A stretch of 64,000 nt of DNA from Amycolatopsis acidiphila (GTDB taxonomy: Bacteria > Actinomycetota > Actinomycetes > Mycobacteriales > Pseudonocardiaceae): NCBI RefSeq assembly GCF_021391495.1, contig NZ_CP090063.1:2604001-2668000 (forward strand), in the 5' to 3' direction. Within the stretch, counting starts at the first letter, position 1, and every line of letters starts with the position of its first letter. Of the stretch, positions 35,964 through 43,660 are shown in pieces. The notes beneath the pieces were generated by a model. The model had not been told where the DNA came from. It saw only the letters and a program-made list of their open reading frames with translations, and did not search any database. The translations under genes and the position numbers were made by a program.

Positions 35964-36980
35964 ATGTACGGACTGACCGTCTTCAGCTCGGGTTCGGGAC
36001 CCGAACGGTTCCGCCGGATGGCAGAGCTCGCGGCGAGAGCCGAGGAAGCGGGGTTCGACGCGGTGTGGACCGGCGAGCTGTACAACCGGTCGGCGACCGT
36101 GCCGCTGGCGGTGCTGTCGCAGGCCACCAGCCGCGTCCGGCTCGGCACGAACATCGCCTACGGCGTCGGGCGCACCCCGCTGGTGTGGGCGGCCGAGGCC
36201 CGCGACCTCGACGAGCTCTCCGGCGGGCGGCTGACCCTCGGCCTGGGCAACGGCACGCCGCGGATGATGGCGGACTGGCACGGCGTCAGCGGCGAGGCCC
36301 CGGCCGCCCGGATGGAGGAGCTGGTCACCGTGCTGCGCAAGCTGTGGCGCCTGCACGAAGGCCCGGTCGAGCACGAGGGCCGCTTCTACCGCGTCCGGCT
36401 GCGGCCGACCTCCGACACCCCGCCGCCCGTCCAGGAGTACCTGCCGATCTGGACCGCGGGCGTCAACCCGCGGATGATCCGCGCCGCGGGCCGGGTCGCG
36501 GACGGGCTCGTCGGGCACCCGATGTTCACCCCGGCCTACCTCGACGAGGTCGTGCGGCCCGGCCTGGCGGCCGGGCTGGCGGACTCGGGCCGGGAACCGG
36601 GCGACGTCAAGCTGATGGGCATCCTGATGTGCGCGGTCGACGCCGATGCGGACGCCGCACGACGGCGGCTGGCCTTCGCCGTCGCCCAGTACGCGGCCTC
36701 CCGGGTGTACGACCGGCTGTTCGCGCTGCACGGCTGGTCCGCTGCCCAGGCGAAGATCCGCGAGGCCGCGCGCACCGGGGACGGCGACGCGATGACCGCC
36801 GCCGTGCCCGACGAGGCGCTCGACGCGGTCGGCGTGGCGTGCCGTCCCGGCGAGCTGAAGGAGCGGGTCGCGGTGCACGCGCGCGACTACGACCACCTCA
36901 ACCTGGTGAGCGTGCCGTGGGGGCTCAAACCCGACGAGGCGGAGGAAGCGACAGTGGCGATCGTGGCGGGGATGAGCTGA
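35964..36980 (+). CDS. LLM-class (F420- or flavin-dependent) oxidoreductase
   Basis: The 338-residue luciferase-like TIM-barrel protein has FDAVWTGELYNRSATVPLAV near 32-51, RVRLGTNIAYGVGRTPLVWA near 57-76, and SGGRLTLGLGNGTPRMMADW near 85-104. These match the coenzyme F420-dependent group common in actinobacteria. ATG at 35964 lies behind GGAGGGAGAGGG, better than an in-frame ATG 120 bases upstream. The gene begins a new transcription unit 123 bases after the long operon and overlaps the next crotonase gene (TGATG). It could be a reductase or dehydrogenase for a CoA-bound intermediate. Confidence 0.88.
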   Translation: MYGLTVFSSGSGPERFRRMAELAARAEEAGFDAVWTGELYNRSATVPLAVLSQATSRVRLGTNIAYGVGRTPLVWAAEARDLDELSGGRLTLGLGNGTPRMMADWHGVSGEAPAARMEELVTVLRKLWRLHEGPVEHEGRFYRVRLRPTSDTPPPVQEYLPIWTAGVNPRMIRAAGRVADGLVGHPMFTPAYLDEVVRPGLAAGLADSGREPGDVKLMGILMCAVDADADAARRRLAFAVAQYAASRVYDRLFALHGWSAAQAKIREAARTGDGDAMTAAVPDEALDAVGVACRPGELKERVAVHARDYDHLNLVSVPWGLKPDEAEEATVAIVAGMS

Positions 36981-37786
36981 TGGTGGAGCTGAAGCTGGAG
37001 ACGATCGAGCTGGCGGAGCCGGTGCGGGGCGTCGTCGTGGCGACCCTGAACCGGCCGGAGAGCCTCAACTCGATGACGGTGACGATGTTCGCCGAGCTCG
37101 AGCGGCTGGCGTTCGCCCTCGGCGATGACGACGACGTGCGGGTGCTGGTCCTCACCGGCGCCGGCAAGGCGTTCTGCGCGGGCTACGACCTCGACGACGC
37201 CGACGAGCTGGCCGGGCTGACCGCGCTCGGGATGCTGGAGCGCCAGGAGCACGCCGCGCGCAGCCTGTCCGCGCTGCGGTCGCTGCGGATCCCGGTGATC
37301 GCGGCGGTCAACGGCGCCGCGGCCGGCGGCGGGCTGTCGCTCGCGCTCGCCGCCGACATCAGGCTGGCTTCGCAGACCGCGAAGTTCAATGCCGCGTTCG
37401 TCCGCATCGGACTGTCGGCGGGCGACCTCGGCGCGTCCTGGCTGCTGCCGCGCATCATCGGTCCCGCCCTGGCTTCGGAGATCGCCTACACCGGCCGGTT
37501 CGTGTTCGCGGAGGAGGCGGAGCGCACCGGGCTGGTGAACAAGGTCGTGCCGGGGGAGCGGTTGCTGGAGGAGGCGCTCGCGATGGCCTCGCTCATCTGT
37601 GCCAACTCACCGGGCGGCGTGCAGCTGTCGAAGCGGGCGCTGCAGGCGAACATGGAGATCACCTCCTACGCCGCGGCACTGGAGCTGGAGAACCGCGGCC
37701 AGGCACTGCTCACCCGCGGCGCGGACATGCCCGAGGCGCTGGCCGCCTTCAAGGAAAAGCGCGCGCCCGACTTCACCGGCCGCTGA
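36980..37786 (+). CDS. Enoyl-CoA hydratase/isomerase family protein
   Basis: The 268-residue crotonase has FCAGYDLDDADELAGL near 63-78 and VNGAAAGGGLSLALAADIRL near 107-126. IGLSAGDLGASWLLPRIIG near 141-159 carries the Asp/Gly pattern of isomerase-like members. The C-terminus ends KRAPDFTGR. It is closely similar to the next gene, especially over the last 60 residues (ELENRGQALLTRGADM), so the pair looks like a tandem duplication. It is translationally coupled to the LLM gene. Confidence 0.87.
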   Translation: MVELKLETIELAEPVRGVVVATLNRPESLNSMTVTMFAELERLAFALGDDDDVRVLVLTGAGKAFCAGYDLDDADELAGLTALGMLERQEHAARSLSALRSLRIPVIAAVNGAAAGGGLSLALAADIRLASQTAKFNAAFVRIGLSAGDLGASWLLPRIIGPALASEIAYTGRFVFAEEAERTGLVNKVVPGERLLEEALAMASLICANSPGGVQLSKRALQANMEITSYAAALELENRGQALLTRGADMPEALAAFKEKRAPDFTGR

Positions 37787-37795
37787 GAGGAAACC

Positions 37796-38611
37796 ATGAT
37801 CGACTTCGACGTGCCGGAGCTGAGCACGTTGCGCATCGAGGAACCCGAGGACGGGATCCTGCTGCTGCGGATCAACCGGCCGGAGCGGATGAACTCGCAG
37901 ACCGTCGTGATGTTCGGCGAGTTCCTCGTCGCCGCCCGTGCGATGCGCGACAGCAAGGCGCGGGCGCTCATCCTGACCGGCGCGGGGGAGCGGGCCTTCT
38001 GCGCCGGCTTCGACCTCGACGAGATCGACGTGATCACCCGCATGGGCGTGCGGGAGTTCCTGCACTTCCAGGAGCTGGCCACCGGGGGCCTGGCCGCGAT
38101 CCGCGCGCTGCCGTTCCCGGTGATCGCCGCGGTGCACGGCGCCGCGGTCGGCGGCGGGATGGCGCTCGCGCTGGCCGCCGACCTCCGGCTGGCGGCGCAG
38201 AGCGCGAAGTTCAGCGCGGCGTTCGTCAAGGTGGGCCTCTCGGCAGGAGAGCTGGGCACGTCCTGGCAGCTGACCCGGCTGGTCGGGCCGGGACGCGCGG
38301 CCGAGATCGCCTACACCGCACGGGTCGTCGCCGCCGAGGAGGCGGAACGGATCGGACTGGTGAACCGGGTGGTGCCCGCGCCGGACCTGCTGGGCGAGGC
38401 GCTGGCGACGGCACGGCAGATCGCCGGGAACTCGCCCGGCGGCGTGCGGATGTCCAAGCGGGCGCTGCAGCGCAACCAGGAGGTCGCCTCCTACGCGGGC
38501 GCACTGGAGCTGGAGAACCGCGGGCAGGCACTGCTGACCCGCTGCGCGGACATGACCGAGGCGCTGGCGGCGTTCAAGGACAAGCGCGCGCCGGAATTCA
38601 CGGGAAGGTGA
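37796..38611 (+). CDS. Enoyl-CoA hydratase/isomerase family protein, tandem paralogue
   Basis: The 271-residue crotonase has FCAGFDLDEIDVITRMGV near 67-84, VHGAAVGGGMALALAADLRL and VGLSAGELGTSWQLTRLVG, and ends KRAPEFTGR. Compared with its neighbour it has Glu instead of Asp in the SAG(D/E)LG segment, so the two may catalyse consecutive or different reactions. GAGAGGAAACC precedes the ATG. The end overlaps a possible GTG start of the DUF7064 gene. Confidence 0.88.
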   Translation: MIDFDVPELSTLRIEEPEDGILLLRINRPERMNSQTVVMFGEFLVAARAMRDSKARALILTGAGERAFCAGFDLDEIDVITRMGVREFLHFQELATGGLAAIRALPFPVIAAVHGAAVGGGMALALAADLRLAAQSAKFSAAFVKVGLSAGELGTSWQLTRLVGPGRAAEIAYTARVVAAEEAERIGLVNRVVPAPDLLGEALATARQIAGNSPGGVRMSKRALQRNQEVASYAGALELENRGQALLTRCADMTEALAAFKDKRAPEFTGR

Positions 38612-38616
38612 GGGAC

Positions 38617-39549
38617 ATGGTGACGCTGGGAGACATCGACCCCGGGTTCGGGCCGAACGACGACCTCCGGCACCGGCCCGAGCCGGGCGGCCGGATGCGC
38701 GACAGCCTGTTCTGGGAGCTGATCATGCCGGACGAGCAGCTCGGCATGCAGGTCTACCTGTACCTGACCGACCGCGGCAGGACCGGCTACAACGTGTCGG
38801 TGTGGGGCCCGGGTGCCGAGCCGGTGGCGTTGAAGCTGGCGCAGGGCACGGTCGGCGACGACGTCGACCTGGACAACTTCGAGTTCGAGGGCCTGACGGT
38901 CAAGCAGCCGGAGCTGCGCCGCACCGCGCAGGTCGGCTACACCAGCGACGAGGTGAGCCTGCAGTTCGACTTCACCGCGCTGCACGACGCGTTCAGCTAC
39001 AAGTGCAACCCCGACGGCCTGCCGTCGTGGTTCGCGGCCAACCGGCTCGAGCAGACCGGCCACGTGACGGGCTTCCTGGAGGTCGGCGGACGGCGCATCA
39101 CGTTGGACCGCAAGGGGCACCGGGACCACTCGTGGGGGGTGCGCGACTGGGGCGTGCCGCACCACTGGAAGTGGTTCATCGCCTACACCGAGTCCGGCCG
39201 GGTGGTGAACGGCTGGATCTGGATCGCCCGCGGCGAATGGGGTTTCGCCGGGTACGTCGTCAAGGACGGCGTGACCATCCCGGTGTCGCACATCGAGCAC
39301 AAGGCCGAGTACGACGACGGCATGGTGCAGCGGCGGCTTGAGGCCGACGTCGTGGACATCACCGGCGGGACGACGCGGCTGGTGATGGAGTCCTTCGGCG
39401 CGGTCAAGCTGCCCACGAAGGACCCGATGGGCACGGTGATCACCGAGGCCGCCTGCCGGGCCACGATCGACGGTGCCGAGGGTGCCGGGCAGTTCGAGAC
39501 GCACTGGCCGGGGCAGTACCTGCAGCACCTGATCGAGAGCGGATCATGA
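38617..39549 (+). CDS. DUF7064/hydroxyneurosporene-synthase-like (AttH/CrtC) lipocalin-fold protein
   Basis: The protein has 310 residues. It has a double beta-barrel style rich in Trp/Tyr/Gly, including LDRKGHRDHSWGVRDWG near 165-181 and HHWKWFIAYTESGRVVNGWI. The RDHSWGxRDW core is the family signature. Related proteins in mycobacteria and proteobacteria sit beside acyl-CoA dehydrogenase and APH-type kinase genes; their reaction is not known to me. ATG 38617 has GGGAAGG eight bases upstream; GTG 38608, overlapping the previous stop, is an alternative. The next gene overlaps its stop (ATGA). Confidence 0.78.
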   Translation: MVTLGDIDPGFGPNDDLRHRPEPGGRMRDSLFWELIMPDEQLGMQVYLYLTDRGRTGYNVSVWGPGAEPVALKLAQGTVGDDVDLDNFEFEGLTVKQPELRRTAQVGYTSDEVSLQFDFTALHDAFSYKCNPDGLPSWFAANRLEQTGHVTGFLEVGGRRITLDRKGHRDHSWGVRDWGVPHHWKWFIAYTESGRVVNGWIWIARGEWGFAGYVVKDGVTIPVSHIEHKAEYDDGMVQRRLEADVVDITGGTTRLVMESFGAVKLPTKDPMGTVITEAACRATIDGAEGAGQFETHWPGQYLQHLIESGS

Positions 39550-40562
39550 CCTGGGACTGGAACGACGAACAGCGCGACGGGCTGGCGCGGTTCCTCGCCG
39601 CGCACGGGATCTGCGCCGGGCCCGTGACCACCCGGCGCATCGGGGACGGGCATTCGAACCTGACGTTCCTGGTGGGCGACGGGCAGCGCCAGGTGGTCGT
39701 GCGCCGGCCGCCGCCCCCGCCCGTCCCACCGGGCGCGCACGACGTGCTGCGCGAGGCGAAGCTGATCGGCGCGCTGGCGGGGACCTCGGTTCCGGTGGCC
39801 GAGGTGCTCGCGGTCGCGCAGGCCGGCGAGGTGATCGACGTGCCGTTCTACGTGATGAGCTACGTCGAGGGCCCGGTGATCACGTCGCGGACGCCGGACA
39901 CGCTGAGCACGCCGGGGGACCGGCGCCGGATCGGCGAGTCCCTTGTGGACATACTCGCCGAGCTGCACGCGGTGGACTGGCGGGCGCGCGGGCTCGCCGG
40001 GATGGGCCGCCCGGAAGGCTTCAACGCGCGGCACTTCCGCCGCATGGGCCGGCTGATCGCCGACGAGGAGGGCCGCCCCCCGGCCGAGTTCGCGGAGATC
40101 GACGCGTGGCTGGCCGCGCACGTGCCCGCCGAGGCGGGTGCGACGGTCGTGCACAACGACTACCGGCTGGGGAACGTCATCGTCGGCCCGGACTCGCCCG
40201 GGCGGATCATCGCCGTGCTGGACTGGGAGCTCGCGACGCTGGGTGACCCGCTCTTCGACGTCGGCTACTTCCTGTCGTCCTGGCCGGTGGCCGGGGAGTC
40301 CCGGACGCCGACGGAGGACCTGGCCGTGGCGGCGCTGGAGGAGGGCTACCCCACCCGGGCCGAGCTGGCCGCGCGATACGCGTCGGCGACGGGCCGCGAT
40401 CTGTCCGGTTTGGACTGGTACACCGCGCTGGCCCTGTGGAAGCTGGCGGTGCTCTACGAATACGGCCGCCGCCGCGCGGTGCGGGGTGTGGGCGACGAGT
40501 ACTACGCCGACGCCGCTCTGGTGAAGGCCTTCCTGACAGCGGCGGAGCAAGCCGCGTCGTGA
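39546..40562 (+). CDS. APH-type phosphotransferase (ACAD10/11- or LvaA-like hydroxyacyl-CoA kinase)
   Basis: The 338-residue kinase-fold protein has GDGHSNLTFLV near 33-43, the catalytic loop VVHNDYRLGNVIV near 199-211 (H-x-D-x4-N) and metal motif VLDWELATLGDPLFDVGYF near 222-240. Proteins of this subgroup accompany acyl-CoA dehydrogenases. LvaA and the kinase domains of ACAD10/11 phosphorylate the 4-hydroxyl of hydroxyacyl-CoAs so that an ACAD-like partner can eliminate phosphate. Here it closes an operon of crotonases and lies opposite two acyl-CoA dehydrogenase-type operons, so such a role is plausible; antibiotic resistance is not. Confidence 0.85.
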   Translation: MTWDWNDEQRDGLARFLAAHGICAGPVTTRRIGDGHSNLTFLVGDGQRQVVVRRPPPPPVPPGAHDVLREAKLIGALAGTSVPVAEVLAVAQAGEVIDVPFYVMSYVEGPVITSRTPDTLSTPGDRRRIGESLVDILAELHAVDWRARGLAGMGRPEGFNARHFRRMGRLIADEEGRPPAEFAEIDAWLAAHVPAEAGATVVHNDYRLGNVIVGPDSPGRIIAVLDWELATLGDPLFDVGYFLSSWPVAGESRTPTEDLAVAALEEGYPTRAELAARYASATGRDLSGLDWYTALALWKLAVLYEYGRRRAVRGVGDEYYADAALVKAFLTAAEQAAS

Positions 40563-40572
40563 CGCGGACGCT

Positions 40573-40619
40573 CACAGCGAAAGGGGCCGCCTCGACCTGA
40601 GGCGGCCCCTTTCGCTGTG
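40573..40619. terminator. Strong bidirectional hairpin terminator
   Basis: A perfect stem of 20 bp (40574-40593 with 40599-40618, extendable by one C-G pair) encloses the five-base loop GACCT. It stands exactly between the convergent kinase and SDR genes. There is no T-tract, as usual for high-GC actinobacteria, and the near symmetry lets it act on both strands. Confidence 0.88.
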
Positions 40620-40620
40620 C

Positions 40621-41520
40621 TCAGACGTTGCGCTGCGCCTTCGCCGCCGCGCTCGCGGCCTTGCTGCGTTCCCTGATCTCCGCCCAGTCCTCATCGGACA
40701 GTGACGTTAGCCCGGCGAACGTGCCCGGGCCCGCCAGGCGCTGGCCGCCGTCCATGGCGATCGTCTCGCCGGTCAGGTAGTCGCACGCGTCGGACAGCAG
40801 GAAGATCGTCAGGTTCGCCAGCTCCTCGATCGTGCCCATCCGGCCCATCGGCACCTGGTCCGCCTGCGTCGCGCCCACCGCGCTCTTGTCCGTCGGGTTG
40901 AGCATCTCCCACGCGTAGTCCGTGGGGATCGGCCCCGGCGCCAGCGCGTTGAGCCGGATGCCGTACTTCGCCCACTCCACCGCCAGCGACATCGTCATCG
41001 CGTGCACCGCGGCCTTCGCCATCGCCGAGGGCACCACGAACGCCGAACCGCTCCACACCCAGGTGGTCAGCGTCGACAGCACCACGCCCGGCAGGCCCTG
41101 CTCGATCCAGCGGCGCCCGGCCGCGTGGGTGGTGTTGAACGACCCGTTCATCACCGTCGAGCTCACCGCCTCGAACCCGCGTGCGCTCAGCGTCTTCGTC
41201 GGCGCGATGAAGTTGGCCGCGGCGTTGTTGATCACGCCGGTGAGCGGGCCGTGCCCGGCCCAGATCTCCGCCATCGCCGCGTCGACCAGGTCTGCATCAC
41301 GCACGTCCACGGTCTGGAAGTGCACGGTGCCGGGCTTGCCCGCCTCGGCCGCGGCCTCCGCGAGCACCGTCTCCCGACGGCCCCACAGATGCACCTGCGC
41401 CCCGTGGTCGGCCAGGTGCCGCGCGACCCCGCGGCCCAGCCCCGTGCCGCCGCCGGTGATCAGGATGCGCTTGCCCGCCAGCAGGTCCGCGGCGAACACG
41501 GACTTCCTCGTCGATGCCAT
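40621..41520 (-). CDS. SDR, 2,4-dienoyl-CoA reductase-like
   Basis: The 299-residue protein has TGGGTGLGRG near 23-32, NNAAANFIAPT near 97-107 and a C-terminal PDCR-type tail. In place of YxxxK it has SAMAK (in VVPSAMAKAAVHAMT), which matches the dienoyl-CoA reductase branch of SDRs, where the classical Tyr is missing and Lys is kept. It would reduce a conjugated dienoyl-CoA with NADPH. It is the distal gene of a minus-strand cluster with an acyl-CoA dehydrogenase and a BadI-like hydrolase. Confidence 0.85.
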   Translation of the reverse strand: MASTRKSVFAADLLAGKRILITGGGTGLGRGVARHLADHGAQVHLWGRRETVLAEAAAEAGKPGTVHFQTVDVRDADLVDAAMAEIWAGHGPLTGVINNAAANFIAPTKTLSARGFEAVSSTVMNGSFNTTHAAGRRWIEQGLPGVVLSTLTTWVWSGSAFVVPSAMAKAAVHAMTMSLAVEWAKYGIRLNALAPGPIPTDYAWEMLNPTDKSAVGATQADQVPMGRMGTIEELANLTIFLLSDACDYLTGETIAMDGGQRLAGPGTFAGLTSLSDEDWAEIRERSKAASAAAKAQRNV

Positions 41521-41533
41521 CCGGTGTCCCTCT

Positions 41534-42670
41534 CTACAGCCCGAAGCTCTTGCTGATGATCTCGCGCTGGATCTCGTTGGTGCCGCCGTAGATCGGCGGC
41601 GCCAGGGCCTTGCGCACCTGGCCTTCCATGCCGTACTCGCGTGCGTAGCCGTAGCCGCCCATCATCTGCATCGCCTCCAGCGCGGTGTGCTTGGCGATCT
41701 CGGTGCACTTGAGCTTCGCCATCGACCCCTCCCGGGCCAGTTGGTCCTCCTCACCGGCGTCGATCCGCGCCGCGACGTCGTAGACGAACGCCTTCGCGTA
41801 GGCGATCTCCGTTGCCAGGTCGGCGATCCGGTGCCGGATCGCCTGGAAGCTGCCGATCGTCCGGCCGAACTGCTCCCGCTCCTGCACGTACGCGAGCACG
41901 TCGTCCAGCGACCGCTCCGCGGCACCCAGCGACATCGTCGCGATGATGAGCCGCTCGACGGACAGCCCGCGCATCAGGTGCTTCCACGCCTGCCCGGCCT
42001 CGCCGACGACGTTCGCGACCGGGATCCGCACGCTGGTGAAGAACAGGTCGTTGACCGTGCGCGGTTCCATCGTCTCGATGCCGCGGATCTCCAGCCCGGG
42101 CACGTCGGTCGGCACGATCAGCAGCGTCAGGCCCTGATGCTTGTCGCCGGTGGAGTCGGTGCGGGCCAGCAGCAGGAGGTGCTTGGCGATGTGCGCGGCC
42201 GAGGTCCAGGTCTTCTGGCCGTCGACGACGTAGTGGTCGCCGTCGAGCACCGCCCTGATCCGCACCGAGCCCAGGTCCGATCCCGCGCCGGGCTCGGACA
42301 GCGCGATGGCCTCCACCTCGCCGGCGCAGAGGCCGCCGAGGATGTCCTTCTTCTGTTCCTCCGTGCCGTAGCGCAGGTACGTCTGCGCGGCGGTCAGGCC
42401 GGTGGAGTACGCCGTGATCGGGGCCAGGCCGCGGGAGGTCTCCTCGAGGAACAGGCACTCGTCGACCATGCCCGCCCCGGCTCCGCCGTACTCCTCCGGG
42501 ATCGACACGCCGAGCCAGCCGAGCGCGGCGAGCTTGCGCAGGATCTCCGGGCTGTTGGCGAGGCTGCCGCCGTCGGTGAGCGCGTCCCGCTGGGCGAGCG
42601 TCCGGCACTCGCTGTCGCAGAACTCGCGCACCGCGGCGGCGAACCGTCGCTGTTCCTCGCTGAATCGCAT
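41534..42670 (-). CDS. Acyl-CoA dehydrogenase
   Basis: The 378-residue enzyme has AIALSEPGAGSDLGSVRIRA near 119-138, YVVDGQKTWTSAAHIAKHLL, and MQMMGGYGYAREYGMEG near 340-356 with the catalytic-type Glu. The start ATG at 42668-42670 directly abuts the GTGAACGACCGTTATC element, leaving one base between operator and start and no Shine-Dalgarno sequence. Either the transcript is leaderless or translation depends on the BadI-like gene upstream. It could introduce a double bond in an alicyclic acyl-CoA; AliB-like function is an inference from neighbours. Confidence 0.9.
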   Translation of the reverse strand: MRFSEEQRRFAAAVREFCDSECRTLAQRDALTDGGSLANSPEILRKLAALGWLGVSIPEEYGGAGAGMVDECLFLEETSRGLAPITAYSTGLTAAQTYLRYGTEEQKKDILGGLCAGEVEAIALSEPGAGSDLGSVRIRAVLDGDHYVVDGQKTWTSAAHIAKHLLLLARTDSTGDKHQGLTLLIVPTDVPGLEIRGIETMEPRTVNDLFFTSVRIPVANVVGEAGQAWKHLMRGLSVERLIIATMSLGAAERSLDDVLAYVQEREQFGRTIGSFQAIRHRIADLATEIAYAKAFVYDVAARIDAGEEDQLAREGSMAKLKCTEIAKHTALEAMQMMGGYGYAREYGMEGQVRKALAPPIYGGTNEIQREIISKSFGL

Positions 42671-42671
42671 C

Positions 42672-42687
42672 GTGAACGACCGTTATC
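42672..42687. promoter_or_regulatory. TetR-type operator, copy 2 (GTGAACGACCGTTATC)
   Basis: This is the same 16-base element as at 17382 and 43562. It fills the 15-base gap between the BadI-like gene and the acyl-CoA dehydrogenase gene and overlaps the stop codon of the former by two bases. Confidence 0.5.
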
Positions 42688-43480
42688 AGTTGCCGCGGAA
42701 GGCGGAGAAGTCGGGGGTGCGCTTCTCGTTGAAGGCCGTGATGCCCTCGTTGGCCTCCGCGGACTCGCCGAAGGTCTTGAGGTAGGAGTACGCCATCTGG
42801 CCGACGGCCGCGAACTGCTCGGTGTCGGTGTTGAACGACTGCTTGAGCACCTTGAGCGCGGTGGGGGACAGGGCCAGGATCTCGTCGGCCCAGGCGCGCA
42901 CCTCGGCGTGCAGGTCGGCGGCCGGGACGACCTTGTTGACCAGGCCCCAGTTCTCCATCTGGGCCGCGGTGTAGCGGCGGCAGAGGAACCACACCTCGCG
43001 AGCGCGCTTCTCGCCGAGGACGCGGGCGAGGTAGCCGGTGCCGAAGCCGGCGTCGAACGAACCGACGCGCGGCCCGTTCTGGCCGAACTTCGCGGTGTCC
43101 GCGGCGATGGTGAGGTCGCACAGCACGTGCAGCACGTGGCCGCCGCCGATGGCGAAGCCGTTGACCGCGGCGATCACCGGCTTGGGCACGTCGCGGATGA
43201 CGTGGTGCAGCGCGTCGATCTCGAAGAGGCCGGAGTCCGACGGGCCGTAGTCGCCGGTCTCCGCGCGCTGCTTCTGGTCGCCGCCCGTGCAGAAGGCCTT
43301 CTCTCCGGCGCCGGTCAGGCAGATGACGCCGACCTCGTCGCTGTTCCACGCCTTCTTGAACGCCTTCACCAGTTCGTCGACGGTGCGCGCGCGGAAGGAG
43401 TTGTACCGCTCCGGCCGGTTGATCGTGATCCACGCGAGGCCGTTGTCGGCCTTGTACGTGATGTCGGTGAAGTCGTCCAT
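42686..43480 (-). CDS. BadI-like 2-ketocyclohexanecarboxyl-CoA hydrolase (crotonase family)
   Basis: The 264-residue protein has YKADNGLAWITINRPERYNS at 8-27, FCTGGDQKQRAETGDYG near 67-83, [20 protein letters not shown] near 137-156 and REVWFLCRRYTAAQMENWGL. These match BadI of R. palustris in order and spacing. BadI hydrolyses the ring of 2-ketocyclohexane-1-carboxyl-CoA to pimelyl-CoA. ATG at 43478-43480 is preferred to a TTG 99 bases upstream since GGAAAGGA lies before it and the upstream residues lack family character. A TetR-type operator lies about 80 bases upstream. Confidence 0.86.
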   Translation of the reverse strand: MDDFTDITYKADNGLAWITINRPERYNSFRARTVDELVKAFKKAWNSDEVGVICLTGAGEKAFCTGGDQKQRAETGDYGPSDSGLFEIDALHHVIRDVPKPVIAAVNGFAIGGGHVLHVLCDLTIAADTAKFGQNGPRVGSFDAGFGTGYLARVLGEKRAREVWFLCRRYTAAQMENWGLVNKVVPAADLHAEVRAWADEILALSPTALKVLKQSFNTDTEQFAAVGQMAYSYLKTFGESAEANEGITAFNEKRTPDFSAFRGN

Positions 43481-43561
43481 GATGACCCGGGGTCCTTTCC
43501 ACGTCGAGAAGAACAAGGGCAGCGGCACCCTTGGTGCGCCCGCCTCCCCGAATCTAGGGGC

Positions 43562-43577
43562 GTGAACGAGCGTTATC
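43562..43577. promoter_or_regulatory. TetR-type operator, copy 3 (GTGAACGAGCGTTATC)
   Basis: This third copy of the 16-base near-palindrome sits in the promoter region of the BadI-like gene, 82 bases before its start codon, between divergent regions. Confidence 0.55.
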
Positions 43578-43660
43578 AAGGGTGCCGCCGCCGGTGACGG
43601 TGCGGGGAAGGTGGATTTACCCCTTAGGAGGGAGGCCGCCTACCCCTTCGTGGAGTCCGG

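Noticed and set aside
32267..36154. A 1295-residue minus-strand open frame
   Set aside because: It is antisense to six genes with clear enzyme motifs, and its composition is repetitive Ser/Arg/Pro. It is a shadow frame of GC3-biased coding sequence.
39546..40562. Aminoglycoside resistance gene
   Set aside because: Although the fold is APH, the operon consists of acyl-CoA enzymes and the motifs match the acyl-CoA-associated kinase subgroup.
40573..40619. Regulatory palindrome or attachment site
   Set aside because: A 20-bp perfect stem with a five-base loop exactly between two convergent operons is better explained as a terminator.
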